Positions 9,244 to 19,725 of a stretch of 64,000 nucleotides of DNA are shown piece by piece; position 1 is the stretch's first letter, and each line of letters opens with the position of its first letter. A model generated the notes under the pieces. It searched no databases, was not told where the DNA came from, and saw only the letters and a list, made by a program, of their open reading frames with translations. The stretch is from a virus, in the IMG/VR virus record IMGVR_UViG_3300030101_004160, positions 774 through 64,773 of that record. The stretch is one strand, 5' to 3'. The translations under genes and the position numbers were made by a program.

Positions 9244-10809
9244 TTAATTATTTTTGTTTTGTAACCCTTGAAAAAACTTTCCTGCTGCCGTATAATCAAT
9301 AGGATTTACTTGATTTATTTTATTTGTATTTGGGTTTGCGCCAAGAAAAGTGTTTACTATAGCTCCCACGTTTGTTTTTTTCAAACCAGACAAAGCGTTT
9401 GTAAATGCTGCTGAAGTAAATTTTGCAGCTGCTGATTTATTAGCTTCTTGTCTTTTTATGTCTTCTAGTCTATCTTGTTCTGTTTTTTGTATATCAAAAT
9501 TTTCTTTAAACAGCATCATTTTTTCATATTTATCTGCATTTTTTCTTTGTATCTCATTGTCTCTTACCGCAAAGTCTAATAAGGCTGAAGACCTTTGTGC
9601 GTCTAGCACTCCTGATTGCGCTAGAAACCTAGCCCTTTGCCCAGCTGATCCTCTTACCGCGTTTTCTAAGCCTATTTGATAACTCTTATCTAACTCTTTT
9701 CTAAATGCAACCTCTTCATCTGGATGAAATCCTTGTTTTGCTAATTCTTTTGTTTGTCTTAAATGCTGCATAAATGCTGGAGACAACTCTGGCCTTGCTT
9801 GTGGCTCTATTTGCTTCATAGCTGCTTTTAACCCTTTTTTACCCATAACATATGATATTATAGCTCCTGGGCCTCCTATATTATCTATAATAGAAGCAGC
9901 TCCTTGTAACAAAGATTTACCAGCATTGCCTATTGTTTTTGCTCTATTTTGTGGCGTGTCCTCAACCTTTTTTTGTTTAGTTACTACTGTCTTATCTGTT
10001 CCAGTACCAGCGTCAATGTCTACAGTATCAGGAATAGCGTCTTCATCTTGATCTATAATAGGTTGTTCTCCTACTGGCCGTACATCTTCTCTTTCATCTA
10101 AAGGAAGTGTTGGCTGTTCAGTAACTACTTCTTCTTCTTGTGGAAAATAAATAGACCTAAATTTTTTTACTTTGTCTTCAGGTGCAAATTTTAAAAACCC
10201 AGCTAGAGTCCCTCTACCCTCATCAGTTAGCGGTAATTTGTTATCTATTATTATATCAATAGCTTTTGTGCTGTCTAAAGCGTTAATAGCATCCTCATCT
10301 AAAGGTATTGTTTTGTCACCTCCCTGAAACCTTTCTGTTATTTGTTCTAAAGTTATATCTTGATTGGGTAGTTCTGTTCTTTCTGGCACCGAGTCTTTGT
10401 GTTTAGAATATAAGTCTGCTACATTAGTAAACAAAGATGTTGTAATAGACCCTTGTTCGTCTCTTTTTATTTTTGAATACTCCCTACCCTCGTCAATTAA
10501 ATCTAACTCTAGTAAAGACTTGTTAGGATTTTCTTTTCTTAATTCATCAAACCTATCTTGTAATCTCTGCTGGCCAGTAAACTCTCCTTTCAATGTAGTC
10601 TCTATTCCAGTTTTGTATATCTGCTCATATGCAGATTCAAGTAAATCTAAATCAGCAGAATCTTTGTATTTTTTTATAATTTTTTTTAATTCAACTACAG
10701 TATTTCCTTTTTCTCCTGTAGTAACCCAGCCTGAACCTGTAAATCTTCCAATAGAGTCAAATAACTTTTGGGCATCTTTTTTTGCTATTTCTTTAGTTAT
10801 TTCCGCCAT
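9244..10809 (-). CDS. putative internal virion (ejection) protein, 521 aa
   Basis: No named family recognised. The N-terminal half is highly charged and helical, the centre (about residues 225-290) is acidic and linker-like (PTLPLDEREDVRPVGEQP, then IDQDEDAIPDTVDIDAG), and a Gly-rich segment (about 295-330) precedes a long Gln/Arg-rich helical C-terminal half. It shares a one-base start/stop overlap with the upstream 381-residue gene, so the two are probably translationally coupled. The helix-linker-helix composition and position among tail and giant genes match proteins ejected from the capsid in podoviruses. That function is inferred. Confidence 0.45.
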   Translation of the reverse strand: MAEITKEIAKKDAQKLFDSIGRFTGSGWVTTGEKGNTVVELKKIIKKYKDSADLDLLESAYEQIYKTGIETTLKGEFTGQQRLQDRFDELRKENPNKSLLELDLIDEGREYSKIKRDEQGSITTSLFTNVADLYSKHKDSVPERTELPNQDITLEQITERFQGGDKTIPLDEDAINALDSTKAIDIIIDNKLPLTDEGRGTLAGFLKFAPEDKVKKFRSIYFPQEEEVVTEQPTLPLDEREDVRPVGEQPIIDQDEDAIPDTVDIDAGTGTDKTVVTKQKKVEDTPQNRAKTIGNAGKSLLQGAASIIDNIGGPGAIISYVMGKKGLKAAMKQIEPQARPELSPAFMQHLRQTKELAKQGFHPDEEVAFRKELDKSYQIGLENAVRGSAGQRARFLAQSGVLDAQRSSALLDFAVRDNEIQRKNADKYEKMMLFKENFDIQKTEQDRLEDIKRQEANKSAAAKFTSAAFTNALSGLKKTNVGAIVNTFLGANPNTNKINQVNPIDYTAAGKFFQGLQNKNN

Positions 10810-11954
10810 TATGCCATATTATTTTTTCTCCATTTTTTCATATTCTTTTTTACAACTTCTGTTATTTCGTTATCGGTCATATCCATTTTGAATTGATCGG
10901 TAGCATGATCATATACGCCTGCTCCCTTACCTACCTTAAATGACAAAGGGCCTCCCTTTGTATACATAGTTCCGTCTTTTCCGACAGGTATAGGGTTTTT
11001 CTTATGTGTTTCTTTGCCTGGTGTTATCCTTCCGCCTTTCATAGCTTTTCTTATTCTATTAGCTACACGAGCATTGTTTCCTTGCGCTAAATCTTGTTCT
11101 AAAGCATCTTGATCATTTACTATTAATTCATTTCCTGTAAACTCTGCCACAATATCAGAATTCATTTTCATTCCCTCTTCTCCTCTAATATTACCCCCAT
11201 ATTGATTATCATAGCGGCCTACTTTTTCTTCATACATTCTTTTTTGCTGTTCGGCTAACATGTCTTCACGACCCTCAGCTACCTGTCTTGCCCTTGTATC
11301 ATAAATTTCATCTGTTTGTTCCTTTATATCAGCAAAAGCCTGTTTTCTTAATCTTTTTGCTTTTTTCTTTTTCTTTCTTCCAAATATACTTCCTAATAAT
11401 ACACCCCCAAGTAAAACGGCTGGGTGTACACCTAATGCTGCTCCTAGCGCGCTTCCTCCAGATCCTATGCCAGCTAATTTTGCTAACTGGCCAGCTGCCA
11501 TTGCTGTTGACGCAATAGTACCTAGCTGTTCAGTTCTTGTAAAATCGTATGGATTTTGATTTTGTGTTAAACCATATACCGTTGCGGCAGGACCTAAATT
11601 AAAACTTTCTGCGCCTGGAAAACTTTTCTTAGCCAGATTAGAGGCAGCAGTTTTTATAAATGGAGAAACTTGTTTTGCAATATTTCCGTATTGTAACCCC
11701 TGAATTCCTTGATTAATTAAATTTACTCCTGAATAGGGTTTGTATTCATTAAAAGCATCCATTGGATTTTGAACGTTTGTAAAAGAGTTATATATGTTTC
11801 TTGCTGACCTGTTTGTAAAAGCCCCAGAAGAGTACGGGTTTATTGGTGCGCTATCAAATCTTACATTAGCCATATTATTGGCTTTATTTGCCATATCTAG
11901 ATTTCCTAATATATCTCTGTACCTAAATGTATTTATGATATCTTGTGCGCTCAT
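10809..11954 (-). CDS. putative internal virion protein with hydrophobic segment, 381 aa
   Basis: Unrecognised family. The N-terminal 130 residues are Asn/Ser/Tyr-rich. Residues about 145-195 are Gly/Ala/Leu-rich (IASTAMAAGQLAKLAGIG, then VLLGGVLLGSIFG) and could insert into a membrane; they are followed at once by the basic run FGRKKKKKAKRLRKQ. The C-terminal part includes the phrase EFTGNELIVNDQ, which I associate with ejection-type proteins of crAss-like and other Bacteroidetes phages, though I cannot verify this here. A hydrophobic segment followed by a Lys/Arg cluster suits a protein that crosses or opens the inner membrane during DNA delivery. It ends by one-base overlap into the 521-residue gene. 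Confidence 0.45.
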   Translation of the reverse strand: MSAQDIINTFRYRDILGNLDMANKANNMANVRFDSAPINPYSSGAFTNRSARNIYNSFTNVQNPMDAFNEYKPYSGVNLINQGIQGLQYGNIAKQVSPFIKTAASNLAKKSFPGAESFNLGPAATVYGLTQNQNPYDFTRTEQLGTIASTAMAAGQLAKLAGIGSGGSALGAALGVHPAVLLGGVLLGSIFGRKKKKKAKRLRKQAFADIKEQTDEIYDTRARQVAEGREDMLAEQQKRMYEEKVGRYDNQYGGNIRGEEGMKMNSDIVAEFTGNELIVNDQDALEQDLAQGNNARVANRIRKAMKGGRITPGKETHKKNPIPVGKDGTMYTKGGPLSFKVGKGAGVYDHATDQFKMDMTDNEITEVVKKNMKKWRKNNMA

Positions 11955-11965
11955 ATTGTGTAAAT

Positions 11966-14900
11966 CTATAAAGTTTTTCTATACTTTGCAAGTATTGCAA
12001 AGATATTAAATTTTTCTGTTGTTCGTGCAGTATATTTTATTTTTGCATACGTACCTCTTGTTCTTTTTGTACTTTTTTCTGTTCTAAGCGGTAATCTCAA
12101 TGTGCCGTCTATATATTTATCAGCTTTCAGGCCGCCTATTTCTATCCACTCTATTTCAAATACAGCGGTGCCAGTTACTAACATAAATTTGAGCATCATT
12201 ATTATACAATCTTTATAATCCGCTCCATCAGTTGCCCCAAATGGTCCTGAATGATTTTTTGCCCCCGACGCAGGATTGGTTGATAATCCTCCTACTTCAG
12301 ACATATCCCATTCTGCTATTACAAAATCGTTGTCTATTCCTTCTGGTTCAGGTATAGTTGCCTCTCTGCTAGAATGAAAATTGGCACGTAAATAGTCCCC
12401 TCTTTTTGACCTAACTGGATCGTATCCTATAAATTGTACTTTTCCAAGCCAACCAGAACCTGAATTTCTTTTTAATTTCATTCTTACGATATTGTTGTAT
12501 TTACCTGGAAGATTAATAGCCCTTGCCCCATTAGGAGTAAACAATTGACTCGTTCCACCAGAGGATGGTAGCGTCATACTATTTACTCCTAGCATACTTG
12601 TTGCCGTGAGCGCAGTTCCGCTATCTACTGCGCCGAAACCATGCAGTGTAGAATTAAACTCGTATCTTCTATTTATAATCAACTGTTCAGTTTCATCTAA
12701 CAATTCAGTTTTTTCATCTAAATTACTAGTTGCTTTTATTGTGTCATGCGTGATATCTGTAGTGTAATCAATGAAAGAAAAATCTACATGTTTAGGCGTC
12801 ATAACTATTTTTGCGTTGTCAAAAACCTTGCTGTTTGCTGCCTCGCTGTTAATAACTTTTTCTATGTAAGCCTCATCTGCAAATGGCTGCACGTCTAAGT
12901 CTCCCTGTGCAACTACTTTTTGTACAGTAGAATTTCCGTTAAAATCTGTAACAGGCAGTCTCCTTATGTTAGATCTATTTGCACCAAAAAAATGTGTTTT
13001 GTTTTGCTGACCATGATAATCCCATAACCATAGCTTAAGAGGATTAATTCTTAAATCTTGAATAAATTGACTGTCTATACTCTTATGTATATGATATGGC
13101 CTGTGTGGATATCCTGATGTAAAACTATCGTCGTTCATTCCTACATTATTCAACTCGTTTACAGTGGCTTGGTTTTCTGGGCATAATATGAACGACCCCT
13201 TACCTCCTGCTAACCATTGTGGAGGCGTAACTGTGTATCTAGAGGTGAAAGAATTTATAGCCTCGCTATAGACTAATGTCTGTGATATAGTGGCTGGCTC
13301 CCCGTTTACAGTGCTTCCCACATAATGATTATCTATTTTCCTAGCAAAAATTCTTCTTTGATTGAAGCCTCCTCCCCATGCAGAATTATGAAAAGTAACC
13401 ATCAATTCTTTGTTTTTATAATCATAGATAGAAGTAACTCCTAAAAACTTTAGAGGATTATCTGCTAAATAATTTCTGGATTGTGTCTTTTTTTCAAAAC
13501 TATCAAGCTTACCAGTAAGAGGGCCGTGCACCGAAGTTCCTGAACTATGTGCTGTTGAAGCTCCAAATAATGATGGTCCGCCACCTGAGGTTGATGGACA
13601 TATCCTTGAGGATCTATGTTCCCAATCTTTCATTATATACTTCAAGTAATTTCTTTGCCCAAAAGCATCTCCTAATGAAATTAATTTTTCTGTATCATAT
13701 TTAAAAAGCCTTCCATAATTAGTGTCTACAAAATACAATGATTTTTCACTCATAGTTACACTAAATCTTTGATTAGAGCCATATTTAGTTGATATATAAA
13801 TATGATTTTCTACCGTTTCTCCTGTTCCTGTAAACAATGAAGTACCTGCATCATCACTTAGCATAGACAATGGATTTACCAAAAGTTTTGCAAAAGCATG
13901 ATCTTGCAGTACATATAGTTCATTTTTAAAATTAACAATACTATTAATTTCTCCGTATAAACCTTCCATATCGTGAAATTGATTTATAGGAAACTGTCTA
14001 AATGCATCTGACTTTTGACCAAGTATTTTTGTGTTTGAGTATGCTATTTCGTAAGGTAAATTTAAGCTGTCATCTATTGTTTCCTCATCAATCATTATTC
14101 CAGACTTAACTGTATTTTCTTGAGAATAAACACTGTTATAAAGCCAATCATTACTAAATGGTGGCTCATTCATACTTTTACCTACAACTGTGTCACCTGA
14201 ATTTAAAGTTAATCCACTTCGCATATCAGTATTAACATATGATTCCACTGGAAATACCTGAAACCTAGATGCAGAATGTTTCATATAAGGTGAAGATGTT
14301 TTTTGATGCGAATATAGATTTACAAAGGTGTCACCTCCAAACACCTGCGAACCATGGCCTTGCCGAGTCCCTGTTCCTGGACCTACTGGATGAAAATTAC
14401 CACACGGTATATATCTAGTTTTTTCTATACTTGATTTATTGTATCCTCCATAAGGCGTTATTTGTCTTATTATAGAACATAAATGCTTAAAAGGAACGTA
14501 ACTTTTTCCTTCTACATTGAAATCATGCTGACCCTGGTCGTGAGTCTCATTACCGTGACCCGAATGCCAATTTCCGCCATGTTGCTTGTCAGTAATGTAT
14601 CCCGACCATATCGGGTTTCTATAAGCAGGGCTACCTATATAGCCACCATTTGCGTTTTCCCCTCTCCACCTGCTGTGTTCAAACAATGCTGAAATATTTA
14701 ACGGCGCAAACCATGAGTCCATATTTTGATACGCCTGATTCACAAAATAAGAATCGGTACGGCCTGGACCATATTTTCTAGCTTCACTTGCCCTGTTGTT
14801 TACCTCAATAATTATTGACCTTAAGCCCATTTGCATAGTGGAGACAGTGTCATAATTATAGTCTTCTTTTAAAGGGTCTTGTGTTGTTAATATTTCTCCA

Positions 14901-17900
14901 CTAGAGTTTACATCAAAAATATGCGCTACTTTTTTATTTACAGATCCAAAAACCCAATATCTTTTTTGAAATCTACTATCTACTCCGCCGCCAGGCTCTG
15001 TATATCGTGCGCCTTTCACAAAGCCCAGGGTATTGTTAGAAAAACCATTTACATAACCTTGGGTTATTCTAGTTGATATACTAAAAAAACCACTAGGTAT
15101 AATTTCACCATCTGTTATTTCTTTTGCATTAGCTATAGGTAACTGCCATCCATATGCTCTTCTCGGTTGTTGCCAATAGGGTGAGCTTAAACCTTCGTTA
15201 ACATTCCCAAAAGACTCTCCTCCCTCTAGCTCCATACCTATTCCGAAATAAGGCTCGTAACAATAATACTTGCCAATTAAAACTTTGTAATACTCGTCAA
15301 CTTCTTTTTCGGTTGAGAATTGTAAAGAATTAAATCTAGTTTCAGTATGGAGATGTGGTTCCCATAATTGTGTTCCAGCTGTGGAACCGCCATCAGTCCA
15401 GTCTCCTGTTTGATTTTGCACCTGATTTGTTGAGGCTTGAGACTTTATATTACCGACTCCGTGTACATAACTCATATAGGACCTTTGCTGCATGTTGTCT
15501 TTAGGGTTTGGGTCATTTAAATATCTTACTTCATTTGTAAGTTTCATCGTGCAGTCAATTCTTAACATATCCCCCTCTCTATAAACATAAGGTCTTATAC
15601 CAAAAGCACTATCTGGCGCGTCTAACGTAAACACAGAGCCGCTTATTTGAGAATGATTTACGCTATAATTAGATTGTGATCCTAAATTTGATTGACTAAA
15701 TTGATATTTTGCTCTTTTGTCGTAACTTCCAAAATGTGCAGTGTGTCTTCTATGTCTACCTGCAGTTCCTGGACCACCTCTCGGTGTATTATTTTTTAAT
15801 CTAGCGTGATATCTTTGGGCAGTGTCTAGATGTTTTCTTACGTCTTCCCTTTCAGGCCAAAAAAACGTCTTTCCTCCTAAGTTTCCTCCAACTGTTGCTT
15901 TTCCATCAGAAATAGTATCGTTAAAAAAACATAAATGAGAGTTCTCTGCCAAACCTAAATATCCATTCAAATAAACATTATATTCAGGCTGTTCTGGCAA
16001 AGTTCTTGTAGCTCCAGCAGACAGACTTTGATTTACAAACACAGGGTCGTCGTCAAACATTTCATTATCTTTTTGAGAAAATGCAGTATTATCATAACCA
16101 TACTTTTGTCCTAATTGTGCATTACCATATTGAGCTGTTTGATTTAAAAGTCCTTGTTGCACTATCCTTCTATCCTCTTCTGTTCTTTTTGCTCTTACTA
16201 CCCTAAATCCTGATATTTTATCACACACATCACTAGGTATCATAAATTCAAAATAAACATACATGTCAAATAAATGATGTGCATCATCATGATTATTAGC
16301 TACGGTAAAGTGATTTAAAAAGTCTCCAGTCCAAGGTTGTGCTGCAAAATAATAATCGTAATCAGCTGGCGTAGCTTTTATTAGGCCACCAAAAAACTTT
16401 ACATTACTATCGTTACCTGCTGGATTATAGTTTAAGCTTAACGTTCGGCCATCAAATCCAACATACGCATCCTTGTTTGTGTGAGTTCCATTTTTTCTAT
16501 CGTTAAACCACTCTACACTCACAGGCGGCACTGTGTGTCCATATACAAAAGACAATCTATGATCTTGTATTTTTTTGTGACTTATTATGTTTCTTGTACC
16601 CGTCAAGCCTGAAGTTGTAAGTGTCGGTAAATTTGGACTATAATTTATTGTATTGGCTACCTCGCTTTTATTTTTGAAATTAATCATCCTAAGCACATCA
16701 TGCTGATGAGGTGTTTCTATATCGCCTATCCATAATACATTTCCTGGCGCTCCATTTAAATCATAAATTTGAACACCAAATCTATATATGTCTCCCCTTT
16801 GATATCCTCTTCTATCACCAGCAAGATGCGGGTCTTTTGACCCCCCTAAATTCATTGAAGTTTTAAATACCGTATTGCCTGTAGGAAACTCTGTGTTTAA
16901 TTGTTCTCCATTAGATGTAGAAGATATAAAAGGGGCGTTGTAAGCGTTTTGTGATATATCTGCTACCTTTTCTTCTACTCCAAATGTTACCCTACAGCCA
17001 CCAAGTGTGTTTTGTGTGTAATTAAAACTTTCGGCGCCTAAAGTTGCCCTGTCTGGCAGGAACCTGTAAGTTAAAAGTTGCGGGTAAGCATTACGATTGG
17101 TACCTACTGCGCCAGCTGATAATCTTTGGTTGGCTAATGCTGTTGTCCACATAGGAACGTTTAATGTTCCGTTATATTGGAAGTAAGTATATGCGGTTGA
17201 AGTAGATTCATACATAGTACCTGGGGCGCCCAATAACTGGCCGTGACCACAAGAATGGCCATAATTGTTTATAGTATAGTCTGTTATTTCAACTCCACCA
17301 TCATAATGCTTTACCTCCTTATCATCTGTTGTAAGCATAGCATCTAGCCTGTTTGTAGTGTTTCCTGGTTCTATTCTCCATCGCATAACTTTTACATTCC
17401 ACTCCTTTTCTGAAATAAAATTTCTTTTTTGTCTTAAGTTCGCAGCAAACAAAATATTATCTTTGATGGCTATATCTTTACATACATCAAAAGTATTAGA
17501 CTCTATAAGTATTTCTTCAAGACCGTTATCTACTTCGTTATTCCATACAGTGTGTTGAAAGGTAGATGTTGCTCCCGATATAGTGTTTCTTCCTACTACC
17601 GCAACCCTTGGTGCGTTTTCTAAATCATCATAAAACAAAGAATACAGCTCTATGTATGCAAAGTTTTGATCTATGTCCTCAACATTTATTTGAAAGCCCT
17701 GTGTTCCTAAATTACCTTTGGGTCCACCTGCATATGTTTGAGAATTACTAAAAGATTGATCAGAAACATGATACATGTTACTTAAAGGAGAAAAAGTAGA
17801 CTCTCCTCCGTTTTCTGATATATATTTATAGGAATATTGATAAACCCCTACTGGTAGAGAACCAAATAACGTTAAACCAAGAACAGGCTGTGACGCATTC

Positions 17901-18607
17901 ATTAAAGGAGTTATATCTAAAGAGGTGGGCTGTATACTGTCTAAACGCCTTTGTTTTATATTAAGGGTTCGTAATGGATTTTTGTTGTCTGTCCAATAAA
18001 CCCTAGATATACTTTCGTTTTCAACTATATGTTCTATTTTTATTGGCATATCTAAATCCATGTTCAAGTCTGGATAATTACCATCAGAGCCCTGCGCGTT
18101 GTAACAAACCCTTAAGTCAGTAACTTTTTGAACTCGCATTTCGTGATCAAAATCTATTAATAAAAATATAGTTCTGTTTTTTTGCTCTGAAACAATAGTT
18201 GTTTTAATATTAGTATATTCAAACACACCCACTATAACCAACAATAATTGATTTGCATAAGACACGTGTCCCACTATTGAACATCTTTGTGACAATTCTT
18301 GGTTATTAGTGATAGTTGCATTAGGGCCTCTATCATAAAACGTTGGATAATCATTATCTGTACCTTGATCCGTAGGTATTGATTTTGGATAATTAGACAA
18401 ATCTACAAATAAACTATTACCCTCTATATTTTCTACGGTAAACGTGTCTCCTTCTGAATTAGTAAGCCTTATGTTTTGTGCATCGCTATAACTTCCTTCT
18501 AATTGAAAATGAGGATCCAAGTCGCTAATCATACCATGCGTAAAGCTTTCTGGCTTTGATATGCCTGGTCTAACTGGAGGTCTATTTGGTTTGTTTTTTT
18601 TGGCCAT
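11966..18607 (-). CDS. very large tail/neck protein, stabilization- or tail-tube-like (2213 aa)
   Basis: The N-terminus (FTHGMISDLDPHFQLEGSY followed by AQNIRLTNSEGD) resembles the start of short-tail tube and stabilization proteins such as T7 gp12 and P22 gp10, which open with a 'Gly-Met-x-x-Asp ... Gly-x-Tyr-x-x-Ala-x-Asn' pattern. The rest is Gly/Asn/Thr-rich and beta-dominated, as expected for a propeller-type tail nozzle, but the protein is several times longer than the 470-800 residues usual for those families, so extra tail or receptor-contact domains are probably fused. It follows the neck-protein genes directly (one base after 18609) and precedes the internal virion genes. The structural role is well supported; the exact assignment is by position and N-terminal resemblance. 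Confidence 0.65.
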   Translation of the reverse strand: MAKKNKPNRPPVRPGISKPESFTHGMISDLDPHFQLEGSYSDAQNIRLTNSEGDTFTVENIEGNSLFVDLSNYPKSIPTDQGTDNDYPTFYDRGPNATITNNQELSQRCSIVGHVSYANQLLLVIVGVFEYTNIKTTIVSEQKNRTIFLLIDFDHEMRVQKVTDLRVCYNAQGSDGNYPDLNMDLDMPIKIEHIVENESISRVYWTDNKNPLRTLNIKQRRLDSIQPTSLDITPLMNASQPVLGLTLFGSLPVGVYQYSYKYISENGGESTFSPLSNMYHVSDQSFSNSQTYAGGPKGNLGTQGFQINVEDIDQNFAYIELYSLFYDDLENAPRVAVVGRNTISGATSTFQHTVWNNEVDNGLEEILIESNTFDVCKDIAIKDNILFAANLRQKRNFISEKEWNVKVMRWRIEPGNTTNRLDAMLTTDDKEVKHYDGGVEITDYTINNYGHSCGHGQLLGAPGTMYESTSTAYTYFQYNGTLNVPMWTTALANQRLSAGAVGTNRNAYPQLLTYRFLPDRATLGAESFNYTQNTLGGCRVTFGVEEKVADISQNAYNAPFISSTSNGEQLNTEFPTGNTVFKTSMNLGGSKDPHLAGDRRGYQRGDIYRFGVQIYDLNGAPGNVLWIGDIETPHQHDVLRMINFKNKSEVANTINYSPNLPTLTTSGLTGTRNIISHKKIQDHRLSFVYGHTVPPVSVEWFNDRKNGTHTNKDAYVGFDGRTLSLNYNPAGNDSNVKFFGGLIKATPADYDYYFAAQPWTGDFLNHFTVANNHDDAHHLFDMYVYFEFMIPSDVCDKISGFRVVRAKRTEEDRRIVQQGLLNQTAQYGNAQLGQKYGYDNTAFSQKDNEMFDDDPVFVNQSLSAGATRTLPEQPEYNVYLNGYLGLAENSHLCFFNDTISDGKATVGGNLGGKTFFWPEREDVRKHLDTAQRYHARLKNNTPRGGPGTAGRHRRHTAHFGSYDKRAKYQFSQSNLGSQSNYSVNHSQISGSVFTLDAPDSAFGIRPYVYREGDMLRIDCTMKLTNEVRYLNDPNPKDNMQQRSYMSYVHGVGNIKSQASTNQVQNQTGDWTDGGSTAGTQLWEPHLHTETRFNSLQFSTEKEVDEYYKVLIGKYYCYEPYFGIGMELEGGESFGNVNEGLSSPYWQQPRRAYGWQLPIANAKEITDGEIIPSGFFSISTRITQGYVNGFSNNTLGFVKGARYTEPGGGVDSRFQKRYWVFGSVNKKVAHIFDVNSSGEILTTQDPLKEDYNYDTVSTMQMGLRSIIIEVNNRASEARKYGPGRTDSYFVNQAYQNMDSWFAPLNISALFEHSRWRGENANGGYIGSPAYRNPIWSGYITDKQHGGNWHSGHGNETHDQGQHDFNVEGKSYVPFKHLCSIIRQITPYGGYNKSSIEKTRYIPCGNFHPVGPGTGTRQGHGSQVFGGDTFVNLYSHQKTSSPYMKHSASRFQVFPVESYVNTDMRSGLTLNSGDTVVGKSMNEPPFSNDWLYNSVYSQENTVKSGIMIDEETIDDSLNLPYEIAYSNTKILGQKSDAFRQFPINQFHDMEGLYGEINSIVNFKNELYVLQDHAFAKLLVNPLSMLSDDAGTSLFTGTGETVENHIYISTKYGSNQRFSVTMSEKSLYFVDTNYGRLFKYDTEKLISLGDAFGQRNYLKYIMKDWEHRSSRICPSTSGGGPSLFGASTAHSSGTSVHGPLTGKLDSFEKKTQSRNYLADNPLKFLGVTSIYDYKNKELMVTFHNSAWGGGFNQRRIFARKIDNHYVGSTVNGEPATISQTLVYSEAINSFTSRYTVTPPQWLAGGKGSFILCPENQATVNELNNVGMNDDSFTSGYPHRPYHIHKSIDSQFIQDLRINPLKLWLWDYHGQQNKTHFFGANRSNIRRLPVTDFNGNSTVQKVVAQGDLDVQPFADEAYIEKVINSEAANSKVFDNAKIVMTPKHVDFSFIDYTTDITHDTIKATSNLDEKTELLDETEQLIINRRYEFNSTLHGFGAVDSGTALTATSMLGVNSMTLPSSGGTSQLFTPNGARAINLPGKYNNIVRMKLKRNSGSGWLGKVQFIGYDPVRSKRGDYLRANFHSSREATIPEPEGIDNDFVIAEWDMSEVGGLSTNPASGAKNHSGPFGATDGADYKDCIIMMLKFMLVTGTAVFEIEWIEIGGLKADKYIDGTLRLPLRTEKSTKRTRGTYAKIKYTARTTEKFNIFAILAKYRKTL

Positions 18608-18608
18608 A

Positions 18609-19715
18609 TTATAAATCTAATAAACTATTAGAATCATTGCTTATAGGAACCAAAGTATTCCAAAGCTTGCCTATTTGTTTAATTTCTTGTGACGTAGGCA
18701 TGCTGTCATCTCCTCTTGCTTTGCCACACAGAAAATACCATCTTTTTTCTAATTCTTTGGTAATATATTGTGGTATTTTTCCATTGTAAAATTCTATTAA
18801 TTTCATTTGCCACATAATGTATTGAGCTACAGCAGTTTCGTGACCTTCTTTTACCATAGGATAGCCTCTAGGGTCTGTCGGGTATTTTAAATACGATATA
18901 GTTATCTCTTGTAAATTATCATGTGTAATATTTAATCTATTTCCTTCTAAATAATACCTAAATGCTCTTTGTAAATTATTTGACTGTACACCCACTCTGC
19001 CTCTGTGCACTGACGAGGTTTTTCTTATATCAGAATTTTTATTCAAAGCATCTCCCGCACCAACTCTTACGCTTAAAAGTTTTATATTGTCTTCTGGTAA
19101 TACGAGTTGTTGGTTGCTGTATTTACCTTTACCCCCCGTTAAGGTGTTTGAACTTACCTCTATATTTTCGCCATCACAGGCTAATGTATAGTCATTACCC
19201 TCATGTCCAATTTCTTTTGCAGTTATTGTCAAAACTCCAGTTGTTGTGTCCACACTATATTCAGCTATATCTAATAGTTCTGGGTAGTTATATATTGCTG
19301 ATTTCATGTGTTTACCTGTTGTTCCTCCTGATCCACTTCCTCCTTTTAAACTTTGTATCAAACCATAAGGCTGTGCGGCTAAATCTAACGTAGAGGACAA
19401 ACTACCTGCTTGAATAGTCAATTCATTAGGCAAATAAGCCTGACCTATATTACTAGAGCTTTTAAAATACAATTTTACACCATTAAGAGTTATTGAGTCT
19501 CCTTCTGCTGGAACATCGCTAAATGTTATTGTAGCGCTTGCTTTTGCTCCTGTTGAATTATACGTAGCTTCTTTCTGTAAAAAAGTGTCTCTACTTCCTA
19601 TTAATTTTTCTGCCTCATACGTCCATTCTACAAAATCTTGTATATGATTAGCATAATCTATTAAGCCTAAATTTCTAGATACAGTAGTAAATATTCTATC
19701 AATGTTTATGTGCAT
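18609..19715 (-). CDS. neck/tail adaptor protein with inserted beta domain (368 aa)
   Basis: Residues 1-50 (helical, DYANHIQDFVEWTYEAEKLI) and about 205-368 resemble head-tail adaptor proteins of large podovirus-type phages. Between them, at about residues 58-200, sits a Gly/Thr/Ser-rich module with the pattern ATITFSDVPAEGDSITLNG, later GHEGNDYTLA and LTGGKG. This matches the small beta module seen in many phage sheath and baseplate proteins ('G-D-x-I-T-x-N-G ... G-N-x-[IY] ... L-x-G-G'). It therefore looks like a core adaptor with a surface insertion. Upstream is a small beta-protein gene; downstream, after one base, is the giant tail protein. Function is inferred from position and fold-like patterns. 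Confidence 0.5.
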   Translation of the reverse strand: MHINIDRIFTTVSRNLGLIDYANHIQDFVEWTYEAEKLIGSRDTFLQKEATYNSTGAKASATITFSDVPAEGDSITLNGVKLYFKSSSNIGQAYLPNELTIQAGSLSSTLDLAAQPYGLIQSLKGGSGSGGTTGKHMKSAIYNYPELLDIAEYSVDTTTGVLTITAKEIGHEGNDYTLACDGENIEVSSNTLTGGKGKYSNQQLVLPEDNIKLLSVRVGAGDALNKNSDIRKTSSVHRGRVGVQSNNLQRAFRYYLEGNRLNITHDNLQEITISYLKYPTDPRGYPMVKEGHETAVAQYIMWQMKLIEFYNGKIPQYITKELEKRWYFLCGKARGDDSMPTSQEIKQIGKLWNTLVPISNDSNSLLDL

Positions 19716-19725
19716 AATTTAATTT

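Noticed and set aside
18962-19393. A 143-codon Leu/His/Tyr-rich plus-strand frame
   Set aside because: Antisense of the neck protein gene, with composition typical of a shadow frame.
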